Shown one piece after another: positions 33,388 through 43,128 of a stretch of DNA of 64,000 nucleotides. A program made the position numbers and the translations under genes. Position 1 is the first letter of the stretch, and each line of letters starts with the position of its first letter. The notes beneath the pieces were generated by a model. That model saw only the letters and a program-made list of their open reading frames with translations. It had not been told where the DNA came from and ran no database searches. Location: the NCBI RefSeq assembly GCF_964340395.1, contig NC_135566.1, positions 23,223,135-23,287,134 of the forward strand, read 5' to 3'. Origin of the DNA: Glandiceps talaboti. Taxonomy: Eukaryota > Hemichordata > Enteropneusta > Spengelidae.

Positions 33388-34245
33388 TTTTTTTTTTTTT
33401 TTATTAATACAGAAACAAACGAAAAAGAACTACAGCACATACGAGAAAGGAAAACACAACACACAACCAAACAAACAATGCTGTCCCTAGCTACAAAAAA
33501 AATAATAATAATTTAGACCAAGTCATGGTAACTAAAGAATCTGTTAAAGCAAACTTGAAAGAAATACCTTAGTTGAGATTATCTAACAATGACCATTTCT
33601 GATGAAAATTATCTTGCCTGTTATTTCTAATAGCAACTTGTTTTTCAATCTTATACAACTGTTTGAGATGTTCGATAAAAATATGGAATGAAGGTAATAC
33701 TGCAGATCTTCTGGCCTGGAAAACAAACTGCTTGGCTTGAATCAAAATGTAATTAAGAATAACTGGATAGTTCTTAGACCCATACAGAATTACATCAGAG
33801 TCGATATTAATTTGTACATTTGTTAACGTGTTCCACCATGCCTTAAAGTGTACCCAAAAACCGGCTAATACTATCTCACATTCACAAAATAGGTGAAGGA
33901 TAGTTTCACTGTAATTTGAGCAAAAAGAGCAGGTTTCACTACTTGTAATACCCCATTTCTTGAGCCAATAATTAACAGCAAGATAATTCTGCAAAACTTT
34001 GTGTTGAAAGATCTTGGATTTGGTATCCATTGATACAATGTGTGGTCGAAGATAAATATCCATCCACTCTGAGTCAGTATTCTCTCTGGTATTTATGGTC
34101 AATTGAGAGAGCCGAGGTTTCTTGAAGGTAATGTGTTTAGAGCTAAGTACAAACTGATAGATATTTTTTGAAGAGGAGCTCAAAAGTTGGGAATGAGAAA
34201 TGTTTTTTCCACTAACAGCTTGCATTTTGCCCGCTTTTATCAAAT
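33388..34245 (-). mobile_element. 5'-truncated LINE, poly(A) tail
   Basis: Minus-strand insertion flanked by an exact 11-bp duplication TATGCAGCCTT (33377-33387 and 34246-34256). The T run from 33386 on the plus strand is the poly(A) tail. The single ORF (34243-33569) is the C-terminal part of a LINE ORF2: MDTKSKIFQHKVLQNYLAVN, YWLKKWGITSSETCSFCSN and ETILHLFCECEIVLAGFW. The C-x2-C...H-x4-C cluster is the zinc-knuckle-like region found after the reverse transcriptase. 224 codons without a stop, so insertion is recent. Confidence 0.88.
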
Positions 34246-34379
34246 TATGCAGCCTTAAGATATAGCCTAATTACCGAAAATCATTAATTATGCAAATTAT
34301 TCATTAACACTGTAAGGTACATCAACTAACTTTATAGGACATACACAATTTGTTATGGTTAATGTATGTACTGAATTGT

Positions 34380-35864
34380 TCAGTTCAGTTCAGTTAAGGT
34401 TTATTTGCATAAACTAGGCCACTGGCCTTTCGTTACATTTCACAGCCTCATAAGCTTCATAGGTTCAAAGGTTACTTTACAAAAAAAAAGAAATTACACA
34501 AATAAGATCACTGTACACATCGGTAGCAATACAAAACACAAAAATTATATTTCTCTATTATTTTGTCTTTTCTTAAAGCTTTTGAAAATAAATTTAGCCA
34601 GTCCAATGGTTTCATATCTGTCTTTTGTCTGCATAGTTTAATAAAAGTGTAATAGGTTCTGTTTTCTAGATGGTGGGGCAAAATATACTTGGTTCGTAAT
34701 TCCTCAGAGAAGGGGCATGTCAAAATAAAATGGAATTCATCATCTACCTCACTTTTAGTGCAAAATTTACAAATTCTCTCATTTCTTTCTATATTCAGCT
34801 GTCTTCCTTTTACACATATCAGTTGACTATCACATGAACATCTAATACGTGCAATGGCTGAAATAAGATATTTGTCTGGTAAATCTGTAATGTATTTCTC
34901 TGGTTCTAAAAGTGACTTAAAGTTTCTGTAGTGATAAAGTGTTTTATCCTCTTGAATATTAGTATGCCATTCCTGGTGTGCTACTTCAATGACTCTAGAC
35001 ATAAATAATGACAAAAAATATTCTTGATTGGCAACCTCTTGAGCCATCCATGCATAATTAAAACCATATCTTTGCAATAAGTTGCGAACATGACTTGCCC
35101 AAGTTGTTTTACATTGTCCGTCCAAATTGTATAACATTTTATAGGCCCTACAGGGAAGCCTTGAGTTATCCATGTGAATCAAAATTAACCAATATTTAAT
35201 ACAGCATTTAATACAATCAACAAAAAGAGGCATTCTACCACATTCACCAAACACTGCATTACTGGAGGTATTTGTTCTAACACCGATAAGTTTACGACAA
35301 TATTTTAACTGCACCCTCTCAATACTCAAGTACTCTTTGTAACCCCAGATTTCTGAAGCATAAATTAAAATTGGTTTCACCATAGAATCAAAAAGTTTAA
35401 AGTTTAAAGCTAGGGAAAAGTTTCTAAGTTTCATGCTAAATTTTCGTAGAATTAACATATTTTTATTTGCTTGTTGGGCGAGAGTGGTGACTGCCTTTCC
35501 CCAACAACCCCTACATGAAAATAACATTCCAAGGTATTTATAGTAACTTACACATGCAATCTTTTTACCATCATAAAACCATTTTTCTTTTTGGGCTAGG
35601 GTACCTCCTCCCTTGAATACAACTATTTTCGTTTTGTCTAGATTGACTTTAAGTTTCCATTTCAAACAATAACATTGTAAAGTATTGATAAGTCTTTGTA
35701 AGCCATAGACAGTATTTGAAAACAATACTATGTCATCAGCAAACATTAGTAGAAAAAGATCACACAGTTCATCAATTTGGATTCCTGAGTATTCTAACGT
35801 TGTGATGCATTTTTGTAGTTCACTAATAAATAACACAAATAACAGTGGACTGAGCATACATCCT
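34380..35864 (-). mobile_element. 5'-truncated LINE with (AACTG)n tail
   Basis: Minus-strand insertion between two copies of TACTGAATTGT (34369-34379 and 35865-35875). The ORF (35857-34508, 449 codons intact) starts inside the reverse transcriptase: LSPLLFVLFISEL, LLMFADDIVLFSNTVYGL (catalytic FADD), LKVNLDKTKIVVFKGGG and YKYLGMLFS. The thumb and C-terminal domains follow, with CKFCTKSEVDDEFHFILTC, a zinc-knuckle-like cluster. The 3' end is a short AACTG repeat rather than poly(A), unlike the LINE at 33.4 kb, so two different LINE families hit the same host copy. The clade is not assigned. Confidence 0.9.
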
Positions 35865-36717
35865 TACTGAATTGTATTGAAATTGGAGTATGCAGTCGTA
35901 AGATATAGCGTAATTACCAAGAATAATTAATTATGCAAATTATTCAGTAACACTGAAAGGTACACCAACAAGCTTTACAGGACATATGTGATTGTTATGG
36001 TTAACGTGTGTACTGAATTATATTGGAATTGAAGTATGTATACTTAAGATATAGCCTAATTACCGAAAATCATTAATTATGCAAATTATTCATTAACACT
36101 GTACGGTGCATCAACAAACTTGATAGGACATATGTGTTTTCTTATGGTTAACGTAGGTACTAAATTATGTTGAATTTGAAGAATGTATTCTTAAGAAATA
36201 GCCTAATTACCGAAAATCATTAATTATGCAAATTATTTATTAACACTGTACGGTACATCATCAAACTTGATAGGACATATGTGGTTTCTTATGGTTAACG
36301 TAAGTACTAAATTATGTTTAATTTGTAGTATGTATTCTTAAGATATAGCCTAATTACCAAAAATAATTAATTATACAAATTATTCATTAACGCTGTAAGA
36401 TACATCAACAAATTTTATAGGACAAATGTATGATGTTATGTTGAACGAATATGCTAAATTATATTTAAATTGAAGTATGCAGTCTTAAGATATTGCGTAA
36501 TTAGTTGATTTCATTAATATGCAAATTTCTCTAATTAAACATTAACAGATCTGGCTCAAAACCTATTCAGGTCTAGCTATTACCCTAAAGATTATATATC
36601 CCAAATTTCATTACAATTGAGCCAGCCGATTTTTAGAAAATGATGACACAGACAGACAGACACACACACAGACACACCTTCCCCGTTTAATACCTCCCGT
36701 ACCCTTACGGGAGGTAA

Positions 36718-36945
36718 AAATGGCTGCTCGGTGGCCATATTGGATCGTATCATGAAACAAATTGACGTGCATATGTATGCTATTGTATGTTGCCCCTGTA
36801 CCAAGTTTGAAAAAGATCGGTCCAGGCATCTCCAAGAAACGGCTGCGGACGGACGCACGCACAGACACATGGACGAACAGACGCACGGACAGACGGAACC
36901 CAATCCATAAGTCCCCGTCCCGGACTTCGTCCGGTGGGGACTAAT
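36718..36945 (+). repeat. Family C element, 3' half
   Basis: Continuation of 32506-32960 after the family A insertion: AAATGGCTGCTCGGTGGCC, AATTGACGTGCATATGTATG, CATCTCCAAGAAACGGCTGC, degenerate GGACGNACG repeats and GGAACCCAATCCATAAG. It ends in the hairpin AGTCCCCGTCCCGGAC/GTCCGGTGGGGACT. The last arm is inverse to TAGTCCCCAC at the 5' end. Confidence 0.85.
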
Positions 36946-37729
36946 AAAGACATATTTCACTATCTGTAGAGACTTAACTACCTTTGTTGAGTTTTCTTTT
37001 CTAGGAGTAGTTAACTTTTACTTATTTCAGATAAAATATTTGCCCTCATGATGATTTTAACCAGTGTACCTTATTATGCTAACAAAGAATGTGTGTGTGG
37101 TGAAATTTTAGGAACCATCATTATGGTACAATTTCTCACAAAAAAGAGTAATTTTAAAATGGTACAATTTCCCACAGATTTTATGTCCAATATGCATCTC
37201 CAGCCATCTAATGGCATCTAGAAATACAAAATTTACCGTGAAAAGGGAGACAACCCCATCACACTCTTCTCCCGCGCTTCGCTGTGTAAAGCGCTGCATT
37301 GTGCGGAGCAAAATGCAATTCTGACTTTTTCTTTGGTCCACCATGATTGACTCAAATCTTTTGGGAAATACATCTCTTAGTGGGCACACTGATTTACACC
37401 TTGGCAGGTTTGTCAATGACAGCTGCTACACACACTTAGTAACTTGACTTAGATCTAGATGCCAGTGGACCTTTAGGAAGACATGATGTCACAAGCAGGG
37501 AGTTTTCCCAACATCCTTTGTGGCAAAGTTCCAAAACTGCCGACACACTGTAAGGCTCAACATAGCAGAATTTCTACATTTCAAAGTCACATAACTTAAT
37601 ACGTCTCACTTTATTTCTAAAATTTACATACATATAAGTTAAAAACACAAAGATGAGCTATCTAAAAGTGCAAATGTGTTTGATTGGACCTTCCCTATAA
37701 TGATCTCATCCGTGATATGAAATTAGGTG
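36946..37729. other. Intron 1 sequence, nothing firm
   Basis: A minus-strand open stretch (MVDQRKSQNCILLRTMQRFT..., about 37343-37241) is followed by a donor-like ACG|GTAAAT in a slightly CpG-richer patch. It has no matching second exon. Otherwise no recognisable feature. Confidence 0.35.
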
Positions 37730-37950
37730 CAAAAATGTGAATTTTGGTAAAAATTTATACCTCAAAACATACTTGGTCATCGAGACTGAAATTTGGTGAG
37801 ATGTTTCTAGAAGTGATATTCTGCAGATTTTGTTCAAAACATTTTGATACAATTGGCCCTAGCAACTATCACCATACCCTTAGCAACAACCATAATCCAG
37901 TATGTTTTGCTAAAATAACAACATCATCAGGTGGGTAAGTGAGTAAACAG
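37730..37950 (-). repeat. Family B remnant
   Basis: Inverse of the family B segment around TTTTGACAAAATGTTTTGA, GCAGAATAACACTTTCAGA and CACCAAGTTTCAGACTC. Truncated at both ends and diverged. Confidence 0.7.
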
Positions 37951-38044
37951 ACCTGGGTTCAAACCCCAACCAATCCCAGACCAGGCTTTAAACTCAAAAA
38001 ATCCCAGACCATGATTAAAACCCCTATCAATTCCAGACCAGGGT

Positions 38045-38544
38045 TTGGTGAAATTCCTCGGGCATATGCGTCTACAAAAATTAGATGAGGCGATAACTAC
38101 CGATCCCGTCGGAGGTGCCGTGGATTCCGAGAAAAATAAGGACGCATTTGCTGAACTTGTACAATGTCTAAACGACAAAAGTTTGTCAATAGTCATGAGT
38201 GAAGCGAAAAATGACGGGTGTAAGGCCCTCCAGATTTTACGCAATCATTATGTTGGTCAGAGCAAGCACCAAGTCTTCGTTTTGTACAATGAGCTGACTA
38301 CACTGTCAATGAAAGACAACGAAGACGTAACAGACTATATGATATGGGCAGAAAGTGCAACCACCACACTCAAAGCTGCTGGTGAGACCATCATTGACAG
38401 TCTGCTAATAGCCATGACATTGAAATGACTCCCCCCTTGATTCAGAACTTTCGTTGCCGTTATAACTCAAGGTGAGGAGGAAAAGACTTTTGTCGAAATT
38501 CAAAGTGGTGTGTTGAAAAGCTACGAAGAAACCGATAAAAGTAG
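38045..38544 (+). pseudogene. Ty1/copia-like gag, N-terminal half
   Basis: Reads AITTDPVGGAVDSEKNKDAF, LVQCLNDKSLSIVMSEAKND, ALQILRNHYVGQSKHQVFVL, YNELTTLSMKDNEDVTDYMI and AAGETIIDSLLIAMTLKG in a UBN2/gag-like pattern. After frameshifts near 38425 and 38445 it continues VAVITQGEEEKTFVEIQSGVL and SYEETDKS. The nucleocapsid part lies beyond an insertion at 38545. Animal copia elements are uncommon but known. The upstream flank holds a short run of AATCCCAGACCA repeats (37975-38040). Confidence 0.8.
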
Positions 38545-40028
38545 CAAGGCTCGAAATTCGTTTTTTTTCTTGGTAGCCCAGGTGGGCTACCATCTTTAAA
38601 AATTGGTAGCCCGAGAGCAATGACTGGTAGCCCATATCCATGCATTCCTAAATTAATGGTGTCTGTGTATATATGTAACTATATGATGTATTGAATTCGA
38701 TGATTGATTGAATAACTTAAGAGTCACGTTAACACGTTATTTGTGTGTATTTCATGCCATATTTGACATTGGGAACGCAATTTTTTGCATGTATGTGTCT
38801 CTGGGGACGTGTCATAAAGAGGGACCCCGTATGAGGCTTACTGTTACAACGTACGGTTATCATTGCAATGAAGAAAAACCATGTAGTCGCAGTTCGTACT
38901 TGTAACTATTATCTAAATCTCTTGGTGCAGTGAGACCTGTAAAATTTGAATATGATTCAATGTATGGAAAACGTTTAAACAGTTTCATAAGCCCCATGGC
39001 CATTTCCTGATGTGGAGACTACGTCTTGGGTAGTTTAGAAACTATGTGCTGTTATCATTATCTATCCACGTGATTGGTTATTTATTAACAGACGGGTTAG
39101 ACAGGATTTGTATCAATACATGACGGCCATTACGGCAAAGCCCCTTCCATTCATGGGCGAAGGGATAATCAAACAGTCTAAGACCACATCAGCAGACAGT
39201 CCATGCTGAAAACTTCACTCATATAAATTCAAATCATCATGTCACCATTTCATTCTCACTAAAACTTCAACTTTCTTTTCAGCTTTGCTACTACTACTAC
39301 TACTAGATCGAATGCATTATGTGAATTTACCATTCACCACTGCATGCTCTCAGGGGTTGCGTGAGCGTGGTTTACACACGGAATGTTTTAGGCATCGTTC
39401 AAGAATAAACGAATCTGTAGGTGTATACCAAGTTAACAGTTCTCATTAGAATAAAATTTTATCAAACACCATTACAACTGTGTCTCTGTCAAGTTGAAAG
39501 TTAAAGCTGTCATTCATGTGATGGAATTTAGTTACTGCAGTGCTGTACCGAGAGTGTACTGTACTCCGACTCCGAGAAGAGCCGAAAGGGCCCGGGCCGA
39601 AGAGCATATTTCCAGAGAGTGATTACCATGGGAAATTGAAAGTACAGAAAGATAACATTAAATCGCTATACAGAATATTGTTGCATATAAATGTTTTGTT
39701 GTGACATTTTGGAAGTACAAGCTGTGTATACGATGAACGGAAGAATGACGTGTACAGTGTACATGTATTTCGTGTACATTTGATATACATGTAGTGTGGA
39801 TGCAAATTTGGAAAAGACGCACAGATTTTGACGCTAATTTTGGCGAGAACACGTCCCACAGGACTGCGACCTCGGGGGCCCCCGACCCGGGAAGGTGTCG
39901 GAGTCAGGGTGTCACAGTTTCATTCAAAACTTAGTAGCCCAATTGGGCTACCACTCACATAATTTGGTAGCCCAGAGACAAACATTGGTAGTCTGTGGAC
40001 GCGGGACTACCGCGAATTTCGAGCCCTG
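38545..40028. mobile_element. DNA transposon interrupting the copia gag
   Basis: Left end CAAGGCTCGAAATTCG, right end inverse of CAGGGCTCGAAATTCG. The subterminal motif GGTAGCCC recurs in both orientations at each end (38572-38635 and 39935-40000). AAGTAG occurs on both sides (38538-38544 and 40029-40034), a possible partial duplication. The inside contains no transposase that I recognise. Same terminal family as the repeat ends at 22828 and 29114. Confidence 0.7.
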
Positions 40029-40890
40029 AAGTAGTCAGATGGCGGGAACTGGTCTCGCCCGATATGGCGTCATGAAGGTAGCACAGAGGGTAGGTGGAAA
40101 TGAGTGTATGTACCGGTCTCCTTCGAGGAGAGAAATCAAATGCTACAGTTGCGGCAAGATTGGACACAAGGTGGCTGATACAAGTGATTGCTGGGCAAGG
40201 CAGAGGTGGTGGGACATTTGCCGAACCGCAACACACGCGACGAGAGAATGCCGCCGATCAAGAAAAGATCAAGACACAGTGAAAAGTAGCAAAGACGATG
40301 ATGAACACCATTCATTTTGTTTTTTTGTAAGTCATGAAAATTTCTGTAATTCTGATGCTAGACAGCACATCCTGTTAGTTGATTGTGGAGCGACCACACA
40401 TATTGTAAACGATAAATCAAAATTTGTGAGTTTTGATAAAGGTTTTGATTCAACAAAACACATGATAGAATTGGCTGATGGCAGCCGTACTAATAATGTT
40501 GTTCAAGGCAGAGGTAATGCTTGTGTTGAATTATATGATGTAAATGGTCGATCACATGATATTATTTTAGAGAATACTCTGTATGTACCATCCTACCAGC
40601 AAGATATTTTCTCCGTTCAAGCTGCTACAAATAAAGGGGCATCAGTAAATTTTTACCCCAGTGGTGCTCATATGAAAGCAAATGATGGCACTGTTTTTGA
40701 TGTTGAGAAAGATGGTAGATTGTATTTCTTGAACAAAGTCTTGTGTAAATCAACTTCCAGGTCATTGAGAGATTGGCACAAAATAATGGGTCACTGTAAT
40801 GTCAAGGATATTGTTAGTTTGGAAGGTGTAACTGAAGGTTTCATAATAACTGATGAAGAGTGTGAATTTGAGTGGGATACATGTACTTTA
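40029..40890 (+). pseudogene. Ty1/copia-like nucleocapsid, protease and integrase start
   Basis: One open frame from 40039: CYSCGKIGHKVADTSDC (CCHC zinc knuckle), then HILLVDCGATTHIVND (aspartic protease; Cys replaces the usual Ser of D-S-G-A), LADGSRTNNVVQGRGN, LENTLYVPSYQQDIFSVQAA and SLRDWHKIMGHCNVKDIVSL with a later CTLC (gag-pre-integrase HHCC zinc site). It breaks off at TTATGCAAA where family A sequence begins. Integrase catalytic core, RT and RNase H are missing. Confidence 0.88.
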
Positions 40891-41423
40891 TGCAAATTTT
40901 TCATTAAAACTGTAAGCTATATCAACAAATTTTATAGGACATATCCGCTTTGTTATGGTTAACGTATGTACTAAACGATATTGAAATTCAAGTATGCATT
41001 CTTATGATATATCTTAATTACCGAAAATCATTCATCATGCAAAGTAGTTATTAATAATAGGGAGTTCAGAATTCAAAATGGCGGCCATCAACAAATTTTA
41101 TAGGACAAATGTATGTTGTTTTGTCTAATGAATATACTAATTTAAAATTATATTGAAATTGAAGTATGTAGTCTTAAGATATTGCTTAATTAGTTGATTT
41201 CATTGCTATGCAAATTTCCCTAATTAACATGAACAGATCTCGCTCAAAAATTAATCAGGTCTAGCCATTATCCCAAACATTACAGGTACTAAATTGCATT
41301 ATAATTGAGCCTGTCGTTTTAAGAAAATGGTGACACACACACACACACACACGACGGATGCATGACAGACACATACAGAGAGACATCCCCCTTTTAATAC
41401 CTCCCGTACCCTTATGGGAGGTA
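40887..41423 (+). repeat. Family A copy, 5' truncated, fused to copia
   Basis: Begins inside a tandem unit (TATGCAAATTTTTCATTAAA) and has about two further units. The usual ATGCAAATTTCCCTAATTA tail, a CA repeat at 41333-41351 and the terminal hairpin CCTCCCGTACCC-TTATGGGAGG follow. The copia coding sequence and this copy share TATGCAAA at the junction. The copy ends 24 bp before TIR exon 1. Confidence 0.85.
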
Positions 41424-41446
41424 ATAAGAAATTAGAAGTTAGCTAC

Positions 41447-41677
41447 CTTTGACTTTTCTCATCATATCCATGTCTTCATGACTATAACTTATCATGATAT
41501 CTTTGCCTGAACCACCTTGAATCCCATCCTTGGTGTCTACATCTTTGTCCTCATCGAACTTGGCTTTAGATTGATTCCGAGATTTGCTAGTACTCACTCC
41601 TCCTCCCATTCAGTATAAATCTTCTGTCCACACAATAAAGCTTCAAATTCAGAAATGGTCTGATTCACTTTCTGCAG
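41447..41677 (-). CDS. TIR protein exon 1 (start, myristoylation-like motif)
   Basis: Coding part 41609-41447, donor AAAG|GTAGCT (phase 1). ATG at 41609 is immediately preceded by an in-frame TGA, so it is the first usable Met in this frame. Reads MGGGVSTSKSRNQSKAKF, DEDKDVDTKDGIQGGSG, then KDIMISYSHEDMDMMRKVK. DIMISYSHED is the first strand (box 1) of a TIR domain. Gly2 with Ser6 and Lys9 fits N-myristoylation. An acceptor-like TTCTTCTTAG ends at 41678, so 41610-41677 may be 5' UTR of the same exon. In another frame that stretch is open (LQKVNQTISEFEALL...TEWEEE) up to a TGA. Confidence 0.88.
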
Positions 41678-41933
41678 CTAAGAAGAAAATGTTACAATAA
41701 TAAGTGTGTCTAACTCTAAAAAGAAATACACCTACTACGGTCAGATGTTCTACATCAACTCACAAAAATTTGTAAACTTTTTCCGCCTCTGTTTAACCGA
41801 TAATTTCATTGATGTCATTATTTCCCACAAAATCCTCTATGTTGGAAAGAAATGCATCCAAAGTAATTTAAATCAAAGCTGGTGCATATAGGTACAAGTT
41901 TGCTAATGTACGTAATTCAAATTGAATCCATTT

Positions 41934-42040
41934 TTACCTCCTGTATGGGTATGGGAGGTATTAAAAGGGGGATGTCTGTCTGTGTGTGTGTATGTGTGTG
42001 TGTGTATGTGTGTGTGTGCACTTGCGCAGGTTTTTTGCAC
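41934..42040 (-). repeat. Family A 3' end fragment
   Basis: ACCTCCTGTATGGGTATGGG then AGGTATTAAAAGGGGGATG and a TG-rich simple repeat (41970-42018): the inverse of a family A 3' end. Only the last about 100 bp is present. Confidence 0.7.
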
Positions 42041-42604
42041 AGGTTTTATACTACAGTCACAGATGGCCTAGACTGGGAGATTGACCGATGAGTACTATCA
42101 CATTAGAATACAGATTGACCGATGAGTACTATCACGTTAGAATCCGTCCGTATTTGAGACATCCTGCATTTGTCATGTTTGTGTACTCGGTACATTGATA
42201 AATTCTCATTGGTTATATGTACATATTTTGTAAATCTAGGTCGATCTTCGTGTTTTGAATTTAATCCTACGAAATGTTTTATTGCCACTCAAATCAAATC
42301 CATAATTATCGGGTCGATATTTTGCGTTAACAAATGCGTCCTAAAACAACTATGACATGCCATATATCCAGGTATAATTCTGAGTTGTTTGTTATGCAAT
42401 TTGTGAAATTTCGCTTTGGTTCACGACCTTTCCAATGGTTTACAGTGATTGGGAAATTCTGTGTTGAAAGTGTAAGATGACCCGGCATGTGGAGATGTAC
42501 AGTGTCAAACGAAAGCGATCGATTATCGAATTTTCAATTTAATCAAGATAGAGAAATTGTATATTGTTCATCATATTTATTATTTTGCTGTTTCTACCTA
42601 TAAA
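42041..42604. other. Unassigned sequence, upstream of the TIR gene
   Basis: Contains a direct repeat of ATTGACCGATGAGTACTATC (42081 and 42115, about 34-bp period). No gene recognised. Confidence 0.45.
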
Positions 42605-43128
42605 CAAGTAATTGAAAATGACATAGACCCCGCTATGATTGGGTTTTAAGGAACTGGCAGTTTATGTTGTCATTTTCAAACCTGGTTAATGTTGTTTGGC
42701 CTCATATGGTTGTTTTTGATATCACTACTCTGTTCAAGCATGTCTGAGTTATGGCTTTGGACATGGAAAATTAGCAAACAAAATGGCTGCCAAGCTGCCA
42801 TATTGGATCGTATCGCGACGAAAATGGATATGCACATGTATGTCATAGAACACTGTGCTATATAATACCAACTTTGAATGAGATCTGTTCAAGCATGTCT
42901 GAGTTCTGGCTTTGGACATGGAAAATTCGCAAACAAAATGGCTGCCAGGCAGCCATATTGGATTGTATCATAAAACAAATGTGCATATGTATGCTATAGT
43001 ATGTTGCCCCTGTACCAAGTTTGGAAAAAATCGGTCCAGGCATCTCCAAGAAACGGCTGCGGACCGACTGACGGACGCACGGACAGACGGAACCCAATCC
43101 ATAAGTCCCCGCCAGACGAATGACTAAC
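42605..43128 (+). repeat. Family C element, complete
   Basis: AAGTAATTGAAAATGACATA then GACCCCGCTATGATTGGG at the left. Two internal CAAACAAAATGGCTGCC units. GGACCGACTGACGGACGCAC simple repeat. GGAACCCAATCCATAAGTCC at the right with the last hairpin arm degraded (CCCCGCCAGACGAATGACT). About 520 bp. Confidence 0.85.

Larger units (their letters stand above)
32961..36717 (+). mobile_element. Family A element, copy 1, with two LINE insertions
   Basis: Starts CCAGATTTAAACTGAATGCC and TCCCGTAAGGG. Contains tandem units of about 147 bp (AAGATATAGCCTAATTACCG to GAAGTATGCAGTC). Ends with a CAGA/CA repeat at 36645-36676, then ACCTCCCGTACCCTTACGGG, a hairpin whose arms repeat the 5' motif inverted. 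It sits in family C without a target duplication: the flanks rejoin as GCAAACAAAATGGCTGC. Inserted copies of LINEs occupy 33388-34245 and 34380-35864. Non-autonomous; no protein of its own. Helentron-like by architecture (inference). Confidence 0.8.
10542..41677 (-). other. Gene locus: TIR-domain protein (3' end outside window)
   Basis: Four exons on the minus strand, CDS parts 41609-41447, 29504-29401, 17159-17014 and 10678-10542. Lengths 163, 104, 146 and 137 nt join with intact phase into 183 codons plus one base. Predicted protein: residues 1-36 flexible, beginning MGGGVSTSK (Gly2 and Ser6 fit N-myristoylation); residues 37-183 one TIR domain. SARM1-like TIR domains cleave NAD+, using a glutamate in the third helix. 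The equivalent here is Glu108 in SKYCKDELALAY. Introns of 11.9, 12.2 and 6.3 kb are full of mobile elements and a ribozyme. Membrane-tethered signalling or immune NADase is inference. What lies C-terminal is unknown. Confidence 0.85.

Noticed and set aside
36611-36960. Cys-Val-rich minus-strand ORFs at 36.6-36.9, 42.9-43.1, 50.2-50.4 and 55.6-55.8 kb
   Set aside because: All are translations of family A and C 3' ends with their simple repeats, and recur only because the repeats recur.
37241-37343. MVDQRKSQNCILLRTMQRFT... as an alternative first exon of the TIR gene
   Set aside because: The open stretch is short, and joining it to TIR exon 2 would bypass the box-1 strand DIMISY that exon 1 supplies.
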